Source of the DNA: Trichobilharzia szidati
Lineage: Eukaryota; Platyhelminthes; Trematoda; Strigeidida; Schistosomatidae
Assembly (NCBI GenBank): GCA_944472155.2
Contig: OX235271.1
Span: 104,545,256 to 104,609,255, forward strand
Length of the DNA: 64,000 nucleotides
Direction of reading: 5' to 3'
Shown: positions 34,569 through 45,119 of the stretch, piece by piece
Layout: every line of letters begins with the position of its first letter
Position numbering within the stretch: the stretch's first letter is position 1
Program-made: the position numbers and the translations under genes
Notes under the pieces: model-generated
What the model was told of the DNA's origin: nothing
What the model saw: the letters and a program-made list of their open reading frames with translations, nothing else
The model's database searches: none

Positions 34569-36956
34569 TTAGTATCTTTTTTCCTTGGGGTCGATTTGGA
34601 AAGGAACTGTTTGTGTTCGTTTGCGCTGGGATCGTCGGCTGGGTAGCATCTCTTGTTTTGCTTCTGGTTTGACTGGTGGTATTTTGAAAGTTTCCAGTAG
34701 TAATTCCAGTGGCAATTTAGGTTCTTGGGATGTAGTATATCGACGTCGTATCTGATTTTTATGTCTAATCCACCATTCATCCCCAACTTTAACCTTGTAC
34801 ATTACAGTTCCATGTCGACATTCTATCAAGCCTTCGGCCCATTTTCTGTTCCTCGGTCGATAATCGCGCACATAGACGGCATCACCCTTGCGGTAATACG
34901 TCAGACTATTTCTTCGTTGATGTGACGAAGATGGTAACATGGAGTGGTGATGAGTTCGTAGCATTCGACCCATTAGAAGTTCTGCAGGGCTTTTCTTCTG
35001 TTCTGCCAGTGGTGTAGTTCGGTATACAAAAAGAAAGTTTTGTATTGCTTCCGGTTTCGCCCCTCCCCCTGCTTTCAACAACGCTCGTTTGAAAGTGTCG
35101 ACAAATCTTTCTGCCTGACCGTTGGATTGAGGGTGATAAGGTGGCGACCGCACGTGTTGTATACCGTTTCTCTTGCAAAATTCCTGGAACGCTTGTGAGG
35201 TGAACTGACTGCCATTGTCAGATACGATGATTTCTGGTATACCGTGACATGCGAAGATCTTTTCCAGGACTGATACTGTTCTGCTGCTAGAAGGTGGTGT
35301 CACTTGTACTACCTCCGGCCATTTTGAGTAAGAGTCCACGAGAACCAAGTAGTATATACCTTCTATCGGCCCAGAAAAATTCACATGTAGGCGGGACCAT
35401 GGTTTTGACGTGGGCCATGCTCTCGGTGGCTCCCGCGGCGGATCTTTGGCTGCCATGACAGACATCACCTTCAGCTTTTGAGCAGAGCCCGTCTTACGGG
35501 AGCTAACAGTTGCTACTTTGTTGCTACCAGACATCGAAGCACTTTTGGCGCAGCCATACTCACTGTGACGATTCGAAGTTGGTTTTTCATTAATCACGTC
35601 ATTCTTTCTAATGGGCTTAGGTTTAATATATCTGTCTCTGATTTCTGGTTTTCTTGTTGAGGGCTCAATACTTTCAATCTTCTGGCATACACTGCTTAAC
35701 GGAATCTCTGACAGATGCAGCTTCTCGAACCAGTCTAAACCCAAGAGGTCAAGGTTTGAATTATTGATGTAGCATGTGCCGACGAAATGACTATCTCGAA
35801 AACCAACGTTGCATTTAATTTCTCCATTCAATTGAAGTTTTCCACCACATGCACTAATTGCTATCTGATTTGTCTTCTCTATGGCAGGGCATCCCAACTT
35901 CTGCCATAATTTCTTTGATATTATTGTAATGTCGGATGCTGTGTCGATTTGTAGGCGTGCCGGTCGTGTATTAATCGTCAGATCGATATACTTGCGAGGT
36001 GCTGGAGTACTAATATGATATGTGGCAGTAACACCCAAAGACTTGAGCTTGTTGCGCCGTCTGGGTCGACTACGAGATCTGGGTTGGTTGTTGCGTTTGC
36101 AGTAGCCATCTTTGTGACCAACAGTATGGCATCGACGGCATTTATGCTGTTTGAATGGGCACAAGTTTGCAAAATGCCAGGAGCCACAGTGCCAGCAGGC
36201 TGATGGTGGTTTATGCTGAGGGTGACGCGGTGCGGTTGATGTCGACGGTACTGGATGCACCGCACGCACTTCTGCTGCATTTTGGCTGCCAGACTGCACC
36301 AAGACGGTATCGTTGTGAATGTTGATTAAACGCTGACATTCTTCACCGACATCTTTCAAAGTCATTCGTGGATCTTGTTCCAGACGATTTAACAGACGTG
36401 TGCGTATATCAGCAAATTTGGGAGACTGCAAACCACAAATGAAAATCAATACCTTGAACTGGTCTTCTGAGAGTGATTTCAATTTAAAACGTTCACACGT
36501 GCGATTGACTATACCCAACTGAGTATGGATATCATCATTTTCGTTCAAAACTAGTTTCATGCAATGATATCGAATGTTGAATAACGATCTCTGATCACCA
36601 AACTGATGACGAAGGGTATGGACAGTTTCATCGAATGATCTTTCACTGGGCTTCTGTGGCAGAATTAAGTTGCAGTATTTATCTAGCTCATCTGATCCCA
36701 ATTTACGAAGTAGAAGCCGTACTTTCCAGGCATCATCTTTATCCGCAAAGTCTACTCGAAATAGGTCTTCATATCTGCGAAACCAAGTGTCAAAAATGAC
36801 GTTCGCATCTGGATCATAAACAAATTCTGAGATGCTGCTACCAATGCTGTCGTTGGCTGTAGATGAATCGGCAGAGCGTGATATCTGTAGACCAGCAAGC
36901 ATTTCCATCAATTTTAGCTGCTGTTCCATTAGTTTCTCTAAACGCAGTGGGTCCAT
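34569..36956 (-). CDS. Gag-protease-integrase polyprotein lacking reverse transcriptase
   Basis: An uninterrupted frame of 795 residues from the first ATG (36956); the frame is open seven codons further upstream, up to a TTG almost at the LTR. Domains: Gag capsid-like region about residues 40-210 (FDTWFRRYEDLF, LRHQFGDQ, FICGLQSP); two zinc knuckles at 254-286 (CX2CX3HX4C and CX2CX4HX4C); a basic stretch; aspartic protease with DTAS at 338 and LGLDWF near 406; a lysine- and serine-rich linker about 425-500; integrase core with Asp 541 (VDSYSKW), Asp 580 (VSDNGSQF) and Glu 616 (HPQSNGQAER), the last two separated by 35 residues as in a DD35E core; a C-terminal GDAVYVRDYRPR segment. A normal Gypsy Pol would hold about 600 more residues of RT and RNase H between protease and integrase. 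Confidence 0.9.
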   Translation of the reverse strand: MDPLRLEKLMEQQLKLMEMLAGLQISRSADSSTANDSIGSSISEFVYDPDANVIFDTWFRRYEDLFRVDFADKDDAWKVRLLLRKLGSDELDKYCNLILPQKPSERSFDETVHTLRHQFGDQRSLFNIRYHCMKLVLNENDDIHTQLGIVNRTCERFKLKSLSEDQFKVLIFICGLQSPKFADIRTRLLNRLEQDPRMTLKDVGEECQRLINIHNDTVLVQSGSQNAAEVRAVHPVPSTSTAPRHPQHKPPSACWHCGSWHFANLCPFKQHKCRRCHTVGHKDGYCKRNNQPRSRSRPRRRNKLKSLGVTATYHISTPAPRKYIDLTINTRPARLQIDTASDITIISKKLWQKLGCPAIEKTNQIAISACGGKLQLNGEIKCNVGFRDSHFVGTCYINNSNLDLLGLDWFEKLHLSEIPLSSVCQKIESIEPSTRKPEIRDRYIKPKPIRKNDVINEKPTSNRHSEYGCAKSASMSGSNKVATVSSRKTGSAQKLKVMSVMAAKDPPREPPRAWPTSKPWSRLHVNFSGPIEGIYYLVLVDSYSKWPEVVQVTPPSSSRTVSVLEKIFACHGIPEIIVSDNGSQFTSQAFQEFCKRNGIQHVRSPPYHPQSNGQAERFVDTFKRALLKAGGGAKPEAIQNFLFVYRTTPLAEQKKSPAELLMGRMLRTHHHSMLPSSSHQRRNSLTYYRKGDAVYVRDYRPRNRKWAEGLIECRHGTVMYKVKVGDEWWIRHKNQIRRRYTTSQEPKLPLELLLETFKIPPVKPEAKQEMLPSRRSQRKRTQTVPFQIDPKEKRY

Positions 36957-36980
36957 CTTCAGCAAACCCGTCGCCAAATT

Positions 36981-37343
36981 TGTTATGTATGTGAATATGA
37001 GGACCTTGTAGACTACGAGCGAATCTAACTAATGCGCTGGCTAATCTGTCTTAATCGCACGTCCACAACAACAACAATAATACCGCCGGGCACGCAAGAC
37101 AATTAAAAGAGAAGACTGGACGTTGATATGAGAGCTTTTACTGTCTCAAACAACAGTCGAAGATGTTAAACAACAACTCCGTATTTATACAATTAGAAAA
37201 ATCAATGTCACATTTTAAAAATATTAACGACCTTGGGGAATTCAGTAATTTAAATCAATAATCACGCAGATGCGTGAAATCGATGATTATGCTAGTGTAT
37301 GAAATAAATAATGAATATTAATGATTCCCCTGCGTATATATTA
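36981..37343 (-). repeat. 5' LTR of the gag-pro-int element
   Basis: Partner of the LTR at 34173-34535, followed in element orientation by AATTTGGCGACGGG, the probable primer-binding site. Confidence 0.9.
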
Positions 37344-37604
37344 GAATGACATACTAATTCAATTGTATCCTTTTAGTTTAACCATGCGTAAACACGGTTT
37401 ATGTAAGCTAAAGCTGATTTCAGTGATTTCCGAATTTCCCACTACCGCATTTAGAAAAAAAGATTGGGCGAAGAAATATATTCCTCTTTAATTAGTTTCA
37501 AAAGGACTTCTAACGTAGCTTAGATGTGCTGTATACTCACTAGCCAACCAATACTGAGTTCAAGAAATAAAGACAGACTGCCCTGTTTCACCTCTTCCAT
37601 TTTT

Positions 37605-37905
37605 ATTCAACAGTTTAACTGCCCATGCGGAGCGAATTACATTAGGCTTACGATCAGGCAAGTTCATCATCGAATTGCTGAACAAAAGTTCCAATAAAGC
37701 TATAAGCAGCTCAATAATAGCTCATCTCGTCGATACTGGACATCAAGTTGGCTCCAACAAAACTTTTAAATTTATTTATCATATATCACCTAACCTCTGG
37801 CATGGTCTGCGAGTACGACTTTTACATACGGCAGAGGCAATCAGATTTCACCTGTAAAAGCCAAATCTGTGTGATCAAAAGAAATTTTTACAACCTCCTT
37901 CTTTG
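37605..37905 (+). mobile_element. Penelope-like element, GIY-YIG endonuclease remnant
   Basis: Pieces NCPCGANYIRLTIRQVHHRI, then SSIIAHLVDTGHQVGSNKTF, FIYHIS..., TAEAIRFHL (stop) KPNLCDQKKF match the usual end of Penelope-like proteins, with the HLVDTGHQVD-type motif. Frameshift and stop present. Confidence 0.6.
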
Positions 37906-38739
37906 TCATGACCAACTACATAATGTGTATTAGGTTTTACAAACGACTTACCCCTCCTTGATATAAGAATAACACTTGTGCACTGTGATAGAGTATAATT
38001 CCAATATGGGTAAAATTTATTTTGATAAAGTCTCACAGTGTTATACGGCAGTATTTACTGATGACGTTTCGAGCACAATTTATCGCTCATAATCATATCA
38101 AGGTATGACATGAGGGACTTAACCGTCCCCCTGTAACCACCTTTAGACTTTATTTAATTATTATCATTACAATCCTGACTAATTCTATTAACTTGTTTAT
38201 ATTTCACGTCATTCTTCTGAGTCATCATTATTTTACAGATAACTTGATTATGTAATAACTTGTTGCTACCGCCCAGGAGTTAACTTATCTTGAATTCCGT
38301 AATGATCTTTCACCCCTCCTCCAAAACTTAGATATCTGGTCACTAACATCTATCAGCTATCTGTTTTGATGAATTTAAACCTCTTAATTTTACCCCTCTT
38401 TACCTAAAACTTGTGGACTAAAATAACCACTTGATTGGTAAAATTTTGATGTGAAGAACTACATACTAGTTTAAAACCGATGATAAGGAACCAGTCCTTC
38501 AGTCTGTTGTTTTTTCTAAAGCAGATTTGCATAAGTATGGAGTAACTGATTCACGTTCCAAATTCCTGTCAGTAATTCATGTTCTGTTGTGGGATTAAAA
38601 GGAGCGCTTCACCTCAGAGGTAAGTGGTCTTTACGTGGTGATTAAAACTGCAATTCTGCATACAAACCGTCTTTTGAATCGCTAACGTCCACACTAAACT
38701 TCACACTATGTTAACTCTGAAAATAATTCAGCTGTACAC
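37906..38739. other. Spacer, possibly with Penelope-like 3' sequence
   Basis: TGATGACGTTTCGAGCACAA near 38060 resembles GATGACGTTTTGAGCATAAA near 18460, so an unclassified repeat is present twice. Nothing else recognised. Confidence 0.35.
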
Positions 38740-40640
38740 ATGCATTCAATAATAAGTGAAGTTACAGGCACCACAAATTCGACGAGGGACTTAAGGGAAC
38801 TGTTCTTGTTCAAGCTTCCACAGACTGTGCTCGTAACACTACGGGCAGTCCCTATCGATGGCATAGCTATACCGGTCTACAACATTCTGGAAATTTCCCG
38901 AGGACAGGTGACAGAGGTGTCCTCAGTGTGTACGTAACCTTCATGCGCATGGCAGTTTCGTGTTGCTCTGTTGGTCAACTTCTAAGGTCGATGAGACTTA
39001 GCAGTAGCCCCAGACCTCCATTCTTTCCTAAACCAAACCATACAATAGTCAGAATGTAGAATGGTCACGTTATCACAATATCCATGGTCAACATGCAGTG
39101 TGTTCAGAAGACCACGTAGAACCAATAAGGAAACTACCGAACCCTCACGCACTGGCAGCTACTGTATTCTGAACGTAAGTGCGCAAACTTATCCAACTTA
39201 TCTTCTCTTTCGCTAACTTCATGACATCTGTCATAGGCTTACATATTCATCACCACTTCTGATAGATAGTGACAATAAACCAACCATTGACAAGTACTCT
39301 GAACTCAGTCACAGCACCAAAGACTGACTTTGTATGACTAGGAGTGTTGTACATTACATCTCGACCACAGGACGACTTGCGACTCCCAAAGCTTGGCTAC
39401 TGGCTTCTGACAGGCCAAGGCTGTCGAAGAAGAAATTCAACCATATGCTAAATCTCTCTGTGACTCAACCACCGAATAGCCCATGTCAATGCCACTTGAC
39501 AGGTTACCGAAGCTGGATGGCATTAAAGGACGCCCTACCGATGCTTCAGCACCTGGACGTCTCCAGATCATCATCATCCGCAACATGTTCGTGAATTAAC
39601 GCAACACTATCTGGCATCACTATTTTTGAAATCAACTTGCTTAATGCCTGAAATCAAATTACTGGACTGGTAAGTTTTTATCACTGGTCTATTTCCAACC
39701 GAGACACTTTAAAGAATCAACTGATGAACATTCATGGAATTATTAAGTGCATAATTTTGGTGTATCCAATAATGATGCCTTAACTAATGTTAAAAGTCAT
39801 CATGAATGCCATCATGCTGATGTATCAGGACCCCATGGCTCCTTTAAACATCACATGTGATACGTCTGACACCTTAATCAGTGCCGTTTTACAAGAACTG
39901 CCTAATTATTAGAAGTTACCTGCCTTTCCTGGACGCGGGTGCTATCAACGGAAACAAAGTAAATTACCGTTGGCAGAGGGATTCTGGATATGTACTCTGC
40001 CGCTTGTCATTTTCAACATTAGACAGAGGGGCGTGAACTAACCAATATTACGGAACATTAACGAGTCAACTTCTGTATGAACCCCACCTCAGATAGATAT
40101 TCACTAAGTGAGTTATGTCAGCTGGACCACGTGTCACACTTTACCTCAGGTGCTGTTATACAGTTGCTTCAAAAGTTCCTCATGGACTATCGATCGACAC
40201 TGAATCCATCAGCCACCAGCGGACTGTCACCTGATGAGCATATATCAGATGTAAAATTCGCATTTTGCTAGATGACTAACTTCCAAGGCTTGAAAAGGAG
40301 ACATCAAGAAATACAAAGATAGAAGAACAGCACGGAAAACGTCATGCTGCAAGACTTAGACATTTTCCCTTTGGTGAATCTGTGTCGGTTATTGATTTTT
40401 GAACTTCTAAATCCGAATAGACAACAAGAATAATCGATGAGAAAACTGCTGCAGCGACTAACGAGGTGAAGGTCAGAGGACTGCTGTGGTCAAGACACAT
40501 AAACCACATCAGGAAGTGGGGTTTCGATGATACCAGCAAGTGGAAGCTTACCCATAGACATCCCATGCAGTGGAACAACTAGGGAAAAACCAGGTGAATC
40601 ATAATTACCGACGCTACGAAGATCAAGGAGGTTACGAAGA
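38740..40640 (+). mobile_element. Strongly decayed Gypsy-type LTR retrotransposon body
   Basis: Fragments in element order: Gag-like LRELFLFKLPQTVLVTLRAV (38790-38860); start of RT like GRLATPKAWLLASDRPRLSK followed by NSPCQCHLTG (39370-39505); RNase H start like ITCDTSDTLISAVLQ (39848-39895); end of integrase like VIQLLQKFLMDYRSTLNP, SGLSPDE (40150-40240). Many stops, frameshifts and deletions. No LTR pair recognised. Confidence 0.6.
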
Positions 40641-41399
40641 CTTGAGAATTATGTTCAGGTGGGTCATAAACTGAGAACTTATTGAATATGGGAGATATTA
40701 GGTCGGATAATCTATTGCTATTGACTGTGAGATTATGACTGATGCATGCATTGACGTGATGGCCGGACTGGACAGTTTCTGACTGATCTGCAATTTTTCA
40801 GATATTGACGATCTATTTATGATTTGAATTTCCATGGATGTGCACACAATGTGAATACCTTGTACTTTATACGACAAAATTTGCTGTTGTCGCAGCTAAA
40901 TATTACTTTTGTGTCTAAACTAGTGGGGGGAATATTTTCAAGAGATTATAGTATCGTATCTGTAGGATCAAGTTAGACGACAGCTAAAAAGCAGTAACAC
41001 TCCATTATAACGGATTCATATCTTAAGGCTAATAGCCCTGTCACATCTTCTCCTTCACATGAACTGATGGTAAAAGCCTTGTGAATAAAGCTGAACAGTG
41101 AGAATAACTTACTCAGCCTAAAAAAAATTTTCGCAGCTCTAGAGTTATTGGGGATACTGTTAGGCATAGCTAAGAAGACTGTTCCCCAGGATACCACCTC
41201 TTCTTGTTGTGTCTAAAAAGTAGTGACCTAATGTCTTCAATTCCTCTCGCGGGAGTGGAAGGATACTTACACGTATAGCCTTATCACAGTATCTAGCGTA
41301 TTTGCTAACGTTATTCATTCCGTGAACACACAGCATATGAAAGTTGCATTTTTATTAAAAAGTTATTTTTTTCTTGTTTGCAACCATCAACAGCAAATG
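40641..41399. other. Spacer
   Basis: No gene and no element recognised. Confidence 0.4.
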
Positions 41400-44300
41400 A
41401 TGAAAACGAGGTGACCCGGACGATGATAGCCAGTGCCATCCAAGTGCTCCGATTGAATCAGAAGAAAAAAACTCCAACAGGCCGGTTCCCGGGGAATCGG
41501 CCAACTAGTTCGTAGGATAACTCCTCAACCGACAGCCCACATCACGTCAACCACCCCCCAATACGGGGACGTGGTGAGACTGACTACCAGTTGCCTGTAC
41601 AGTAATGTGAGAGGTCTAAGAGGCAAAATAGCTGAACTTAGATACCTACAATCACAGCTGAACTCCAAAATCATAATACTGACGGAAACCTGGCTAACCC
41701 CTACGGTGGCAGACAGCGAAGTCAGTATAAATGATATGGTCCTTGTCAGGCGAGATAGGGATCTGAAAGAAGGAGGTGGAGTCGCCATATACGTCGACAA
41801 ACAGCTCAGATGTGTCCATGCAATCGACCCTCCCCTCATTGAGCTCCCTGACTCCATATGGTGCCATTTCACCGTTGGGTACTGTAAGTATCTAGTGGGC
41901 AGCATTTACAGATCACCTTCATGTGGAGCAGACCACAACCAGGTACTGCTGAATGCAATTTCAGCGACACATGACCTGGGTTATGATCAAATTGTCATAG
42001 CTGGAGACTTCAATGCCCCATCTCTTAACTTGATGACGGGATGTGCCCAGGACAGATTTGATCGAAATCTGCTGCATACCATCACGGAGGCCGGATTCAC
42101 CGAAAATGTCAGAATGGATACTAGATGGGGCCCAGATGGGAAGTCTTCTAGACTGGATTACGTGCTCACGAGTGACCAGCTACTAGTGGAAAACGTTCAG
42201 ATCACGACTCCCATAGGTAGTAGTGACCATGCGGTCATAACATTCGACATAGTCCTCCGCGAGCGTTTACAGTGGGACAATACACAGCCCTATCTGTGTT
42301 ATAACAAAGCCAATTACACCGAAATGCGAAGACTTTTGTCTGAAGCAAATTGGCCAAAAAATTGGACAGAGCTTACAGTAGAAGAACACTGGAGAGTGGT
42401 AAAGGAGATCATTCACCAGGCGATCTCAGACACTGTTCCTTTGGTCACACCTAAAGCTAGAAAGCAACGTTCATGGCTAAAAAGGGGGACACAACGCCTT
42501 CTACAGGCGAAGCGAAAAGCCTGGTTTGCGTGGCGAGTATCGCAGAGTCAACCCGAACATGAAGAGTACCTCGAACTCAGGAATCGGCGTAACATACGAG
42601 TCCGGAGTGATAGAAGGACATTTCAGAGAAACCTCGCCAATAAGCTTCTCGTGAACCCCAAAAGCCTATACAGGTTTATGTCTGAAAGAAAACCGACCAA
42701 CCAGGGAGCTTGCAATATAGTGGGTTCTGATGGGAAATCTCTTACTAGTCTTGAAATGGCAGAGACATTCAGTCTAGCCTTTCACAGGCAACTGAACAGT
42801 AACGAGGATTTTACCCTCACAAAACATCAAGATTACAATGCAAGACCAACGTGCGAAAACCTGCTGGGTACATTTCAAATTACCCCGGCTATGGTACTCA
42901 TAAAATTGGGAAAGTTGGCTTCGGGAAAGTCTGCAGGTTGCGACGACATAAGACCATCCGTCCTGAAGCAGTGTTCAGAAAGTCTCTGCCAACCCCTAAG
43001 TGATCTGTTTGAACACTGCTTTGATGTAGGGAAACTTCCATGTGAATGGAAACGAGCCATCCTATCCCCTATCTTCAAGGGTGGTGACCGGCAGAACGCG
43101 ACCAGTTACAGACCAGTTGCGCTACTCCCAGTGATATCGAAGATATTGGAAAGTCTCATTGACGACCACATGAGAAAATACTTCGACGGGACTAACCTAC
43201 TCCATGAAGCACAGCATGGTTTCAGGAAGGGAAGATCCTGTGTGACGAATCTTCTACTAGCTTGGAACGATTGGACACTATCCTGGGATGTAAAGGTACC
43301 AGTCCATGTGATCTTTCTCGACTTTGCGAAAGCATTCGACACAGTTCACCATGGTCTGCTCCTTCACAAAATAAGCAAAGCGGGTGTTTCTGGAGCACTT
43401 CTCGCATGGCTGGAAGATTATTTAGGCGAGAGAGAATTCTGCACCAAAGTCAACCGCATCCGATCATCCTGGCACACCTCGGCATCAGGGGTTCCTCAGG
43501 GTTCTATCTTAGGGCCGTTGATGTTTTTGATTTTTATCAATGACCTGCCCTGTCAACTGAATTGCTCTGCGCTTCTTTACGCTGACGACGTAAAGATTTG
43601 GAGAGCAATAAACTCATCGGAAGACTCCGACAGATTGCAGGCTGACCTGCAAACGCTGGGGGACTGGGCTCTGGCTAACGGAATGCCTTTCAACTTAAAG
43701 AAGTGCAAAGTAGTGCAACTTCATTCCGGCAGGTCACAGAGTGCAAATTACACCCTTGGTGGCCAGAACTTGAGTTGTGTGCCATCAGAACGCGATCTAG
43801 GCCTTATTTTAACAGAAAAGCTAGACACCAGTGTAAATTACACGAGGGACGTCGCCAAAGCTTACGGCACTTTACACTTTATGCATAGGCAACTGGGAGC
43901 TCTTACTCCTGAACTATTCCTAACGTTGTATACGACATACGTGAGGCCACTCCTTGAGGTGCATAATATCATTGCTCCTCCGCTACTCAAAAGGGATGCT
44001 AACATGCTAGAAAGTGTCCAGAGACGAGCGACAAAATGGGTGATCGGCCTCCGCAACAAATCATATGAGGAGAGACTGAAGAAATTAAGTCTTTTCACAC
44101 TTAGTTACCGTAGTCACAGGGGAGACCTCATCACCGTCTATAAGATCCTAAATGACCAGGCCCATCCTAACAAGAGCATCCTGCCATTAAGTGATTATAG
44201 GCTTCCACGAGGTAACCCGCTAAGGATAGCACACCAGAGACCAAGGACTCGAGTGCGTTCACATTTCTTCTCGCTTCGAGTTTGCCGTCTCTGGAACGCT

Positions 44301-44868
44301 TTACCGGCGGCCGTAACTACAGCTCCATCTGTGGAGATTTTTAAGCGGAAGCTGGACAATCATGCAGAAATGCATGGTTTGTGTCTCAATGGCTTACCCT
44401 CTTAAAATTTGAAACCACATTGTCAATGGATAAGCATACAAGCTAAATCTTCACGACCCGTCCTGTCTTCTCCCACTGTACCGACTACTCTATCTTTCTT
44501 TCTTTATTATTTCACTTATCTCAACCTATATTATCTACACTACAACCTATTATTATCATTATCATTATTATTATTATTACTCTACTTTTATGACTATACC
44601 GAATGACCGACGGGTGTTAGGTCAAACTCCATTCACGGCAGCAGCTGAGTCCTAACATACTGCACACTACAAACCACAATCTTGACCAATCCTCGCATCA
44701 CTCCTCCTGGAGTCTACCAGAGCTAAAGCAGTCGAGTGGCGGGATTTACTACGCATAAGTTCACCGAAGATCTGGAACCTCTACCTTAAAATCAAGAAGC
44801 GAGCTCAAAGAAATCACTGGTTTATACTAGCTCGTAATCAGGATATTGGATATTGGATATTGGACCCA
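41400..44868 (+). mobile_element. CR1-type LINE, copy 2 (intact ORF2, 5'-truncated)
   Basis: Starts within the last 110 bp of ORF1 (...RFPGNRPTSS, TAG at about 41512), contains a complete ORF2 and a 3' UTR, and ends near 44868 with three copies of GGATATT. Short terminal repeats instead of poly(A) are usual for the CR1 group. Copy 1 at 24362-28661 is the same family. Confidence 0.85.
41571..44405 (+). CDS. CR1-type ORF2: endonuclease-reverse transcriptase, 944 codons, open
   Basis: Endonuclease (about residues 1-240): LYSNVRGLRGKI, LTETWLTP, GGGVAIYVD, GSIYRSP, VIAGDFNAPS, RLDYVLTS, SSDHAVITFD. Reverse transcriptase (about 430-760): SGKSAGCDDIRPSVLKQ, YRPVALLPVISKILE, QHGFRKGRSCVTNLL, IFLDFAKAFDTVHH, ASGVPQGSILGPLMF, FINDL and LLYADDVKIW with the catalytic Asp pair. 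A C-terminal region follows (MHRQLGALTPELFLTLYTT, ESVQRRATKWVIGL, RVRSHFFSLRVCRLWN). All catalytic motifs are intact, so the enzyme may be functional. The frame opens with GTG; no in-frame ATG precedes the endonuclease. Schistosome CR1 elements (SR1, Perere types) are the likely group; the exact family is not claimed. Confidence 0.92.
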   Translation: MVRLTTSCLYSNVRGLRGKIAELRYLQSQLNSKIIILTETWLTPTVADSEVSINDMVLVRRDRDLKEGGGVAIYVDKQLRCVHAIDPPLIELPDSIWCHFTVGYCKYLVGSIYRSPSCGADHNQVLLNAISATHDLGYDQIVIAGDFNAPSLNLMTGCAQDRFDRNLLHTITEAGFTENVRMDTRWGPDGKSSRLDYVLTSDQLLVENVQITTPIGSSDHAVITFDIVLRERLQWDNTQPYLCYNKANYTEMRRLLSEANWPKNWTELTVEEHWRVVKEIIHQAISDTVPLVTPKARKQRSWLKRGTQRLLQAKRKAWFAWRVSQSQPEHEEYLELRNRRNIRVRSDRRTFQRNLANKLLVNPKSLYRFMSERKPTNQGACNIVGSDGKSLTSLEMAETFSLAFHRQLNSNEDFTLTKHQDYNARPTCENLLGTFQITPAMVLIKLGKLASGKSAGCDDIRPSVLKQCSESLCQPLSDLFEHCFDVGKLPCEWKRAILSPIFKGGDRQNATSYRPVALLPVISKILESLIDDHMRKYFDGTNLLHEAQHGFRKGRSCVTNLLLAWNDWTLSWDVKVPVHVIFLDFAKAFDTVHHGLLLHKISKAGVSGALLAWLEDYLGEREFCTKVNRIRSSWHTSASGVPQGSILGPLMFLIFINDLPCQLNCSALLYADDVKIWRAINSSEDSDRLQADLQTLGDWALANGMPFNLKKCKVVQLHSGRSQSANYTLGGQNLSCVPSERDLGLILTEKLDTSVNYTRDVAKAYGTLHFMHRQLGALTPELFLTLYTTYVRPLLEVHNIIAPPLLKRDANMLESVQRRATKWVIGLRNKSYEERLKKLSLFTLSYRSHRGDLITVYKILNDQAHPNKSILPLSDYRLPRGNPLRIAHQRPRTRVRSHFFSLRVCRLWNALPAAVTTAPSVEIFKRKLDNHAEMHGLCLNGLPS

Positions 44869-45119
44869 TCCAAGGTCGTGTGGATTTTGGAAACTGTCGT
44901 ACATGAGTTAGCATTTTAGGAATTTAACTTTTCCCCTACTTCAGTCACAGTTCTAAGGTTCGTAACCGAAAATTTATGCGTAAATAAATTTTATAATTAT
45001 TGGTCTTTTATCAATTTACTGACCAAAAGACATCAAACTACCTTGAACAAACGGTTCGGATGAATGAATGTAAAAACGTGTCTAAACGAAGTTAAAGTGT
45101 CATAGCCAAAGTTTAGGTC

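Larger units (their letters stand above)
34168..37348 (-). mobile_element. Complete LTR retrotransposon without RT/RNase H (gag-pro-int)
   Basis: The element spans 34173-37343 with 363-bp LTRs that I read as identical. It is flanked by the perfect 5-bp duplication GAATG (34168-34172 and 37344-37348). In element orientation (minus strand) the order is 5' LTR, a likely primer-binding site TGGCGACGGG directly after it, one open frame for Gag, protease and integrase, a polypurine tract AAAAGGGGGAGG, and the 3' LTR. Reverse transcriptase and RNase H are absent although the frame is unbroken, so it must have been copied by enzymes of another element. Identical LTRs and a perfect duplication indicate a recent insertion. 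It is Gypsy-like by the domain order Gag-PR-(...)-IN and the integrase type. Confidence 0.9.

Noticed and set aside
34725..34925. Plus-strand frame inside the LTR element
   Set aside because: Antisense shadow of the integrase C-terminus.
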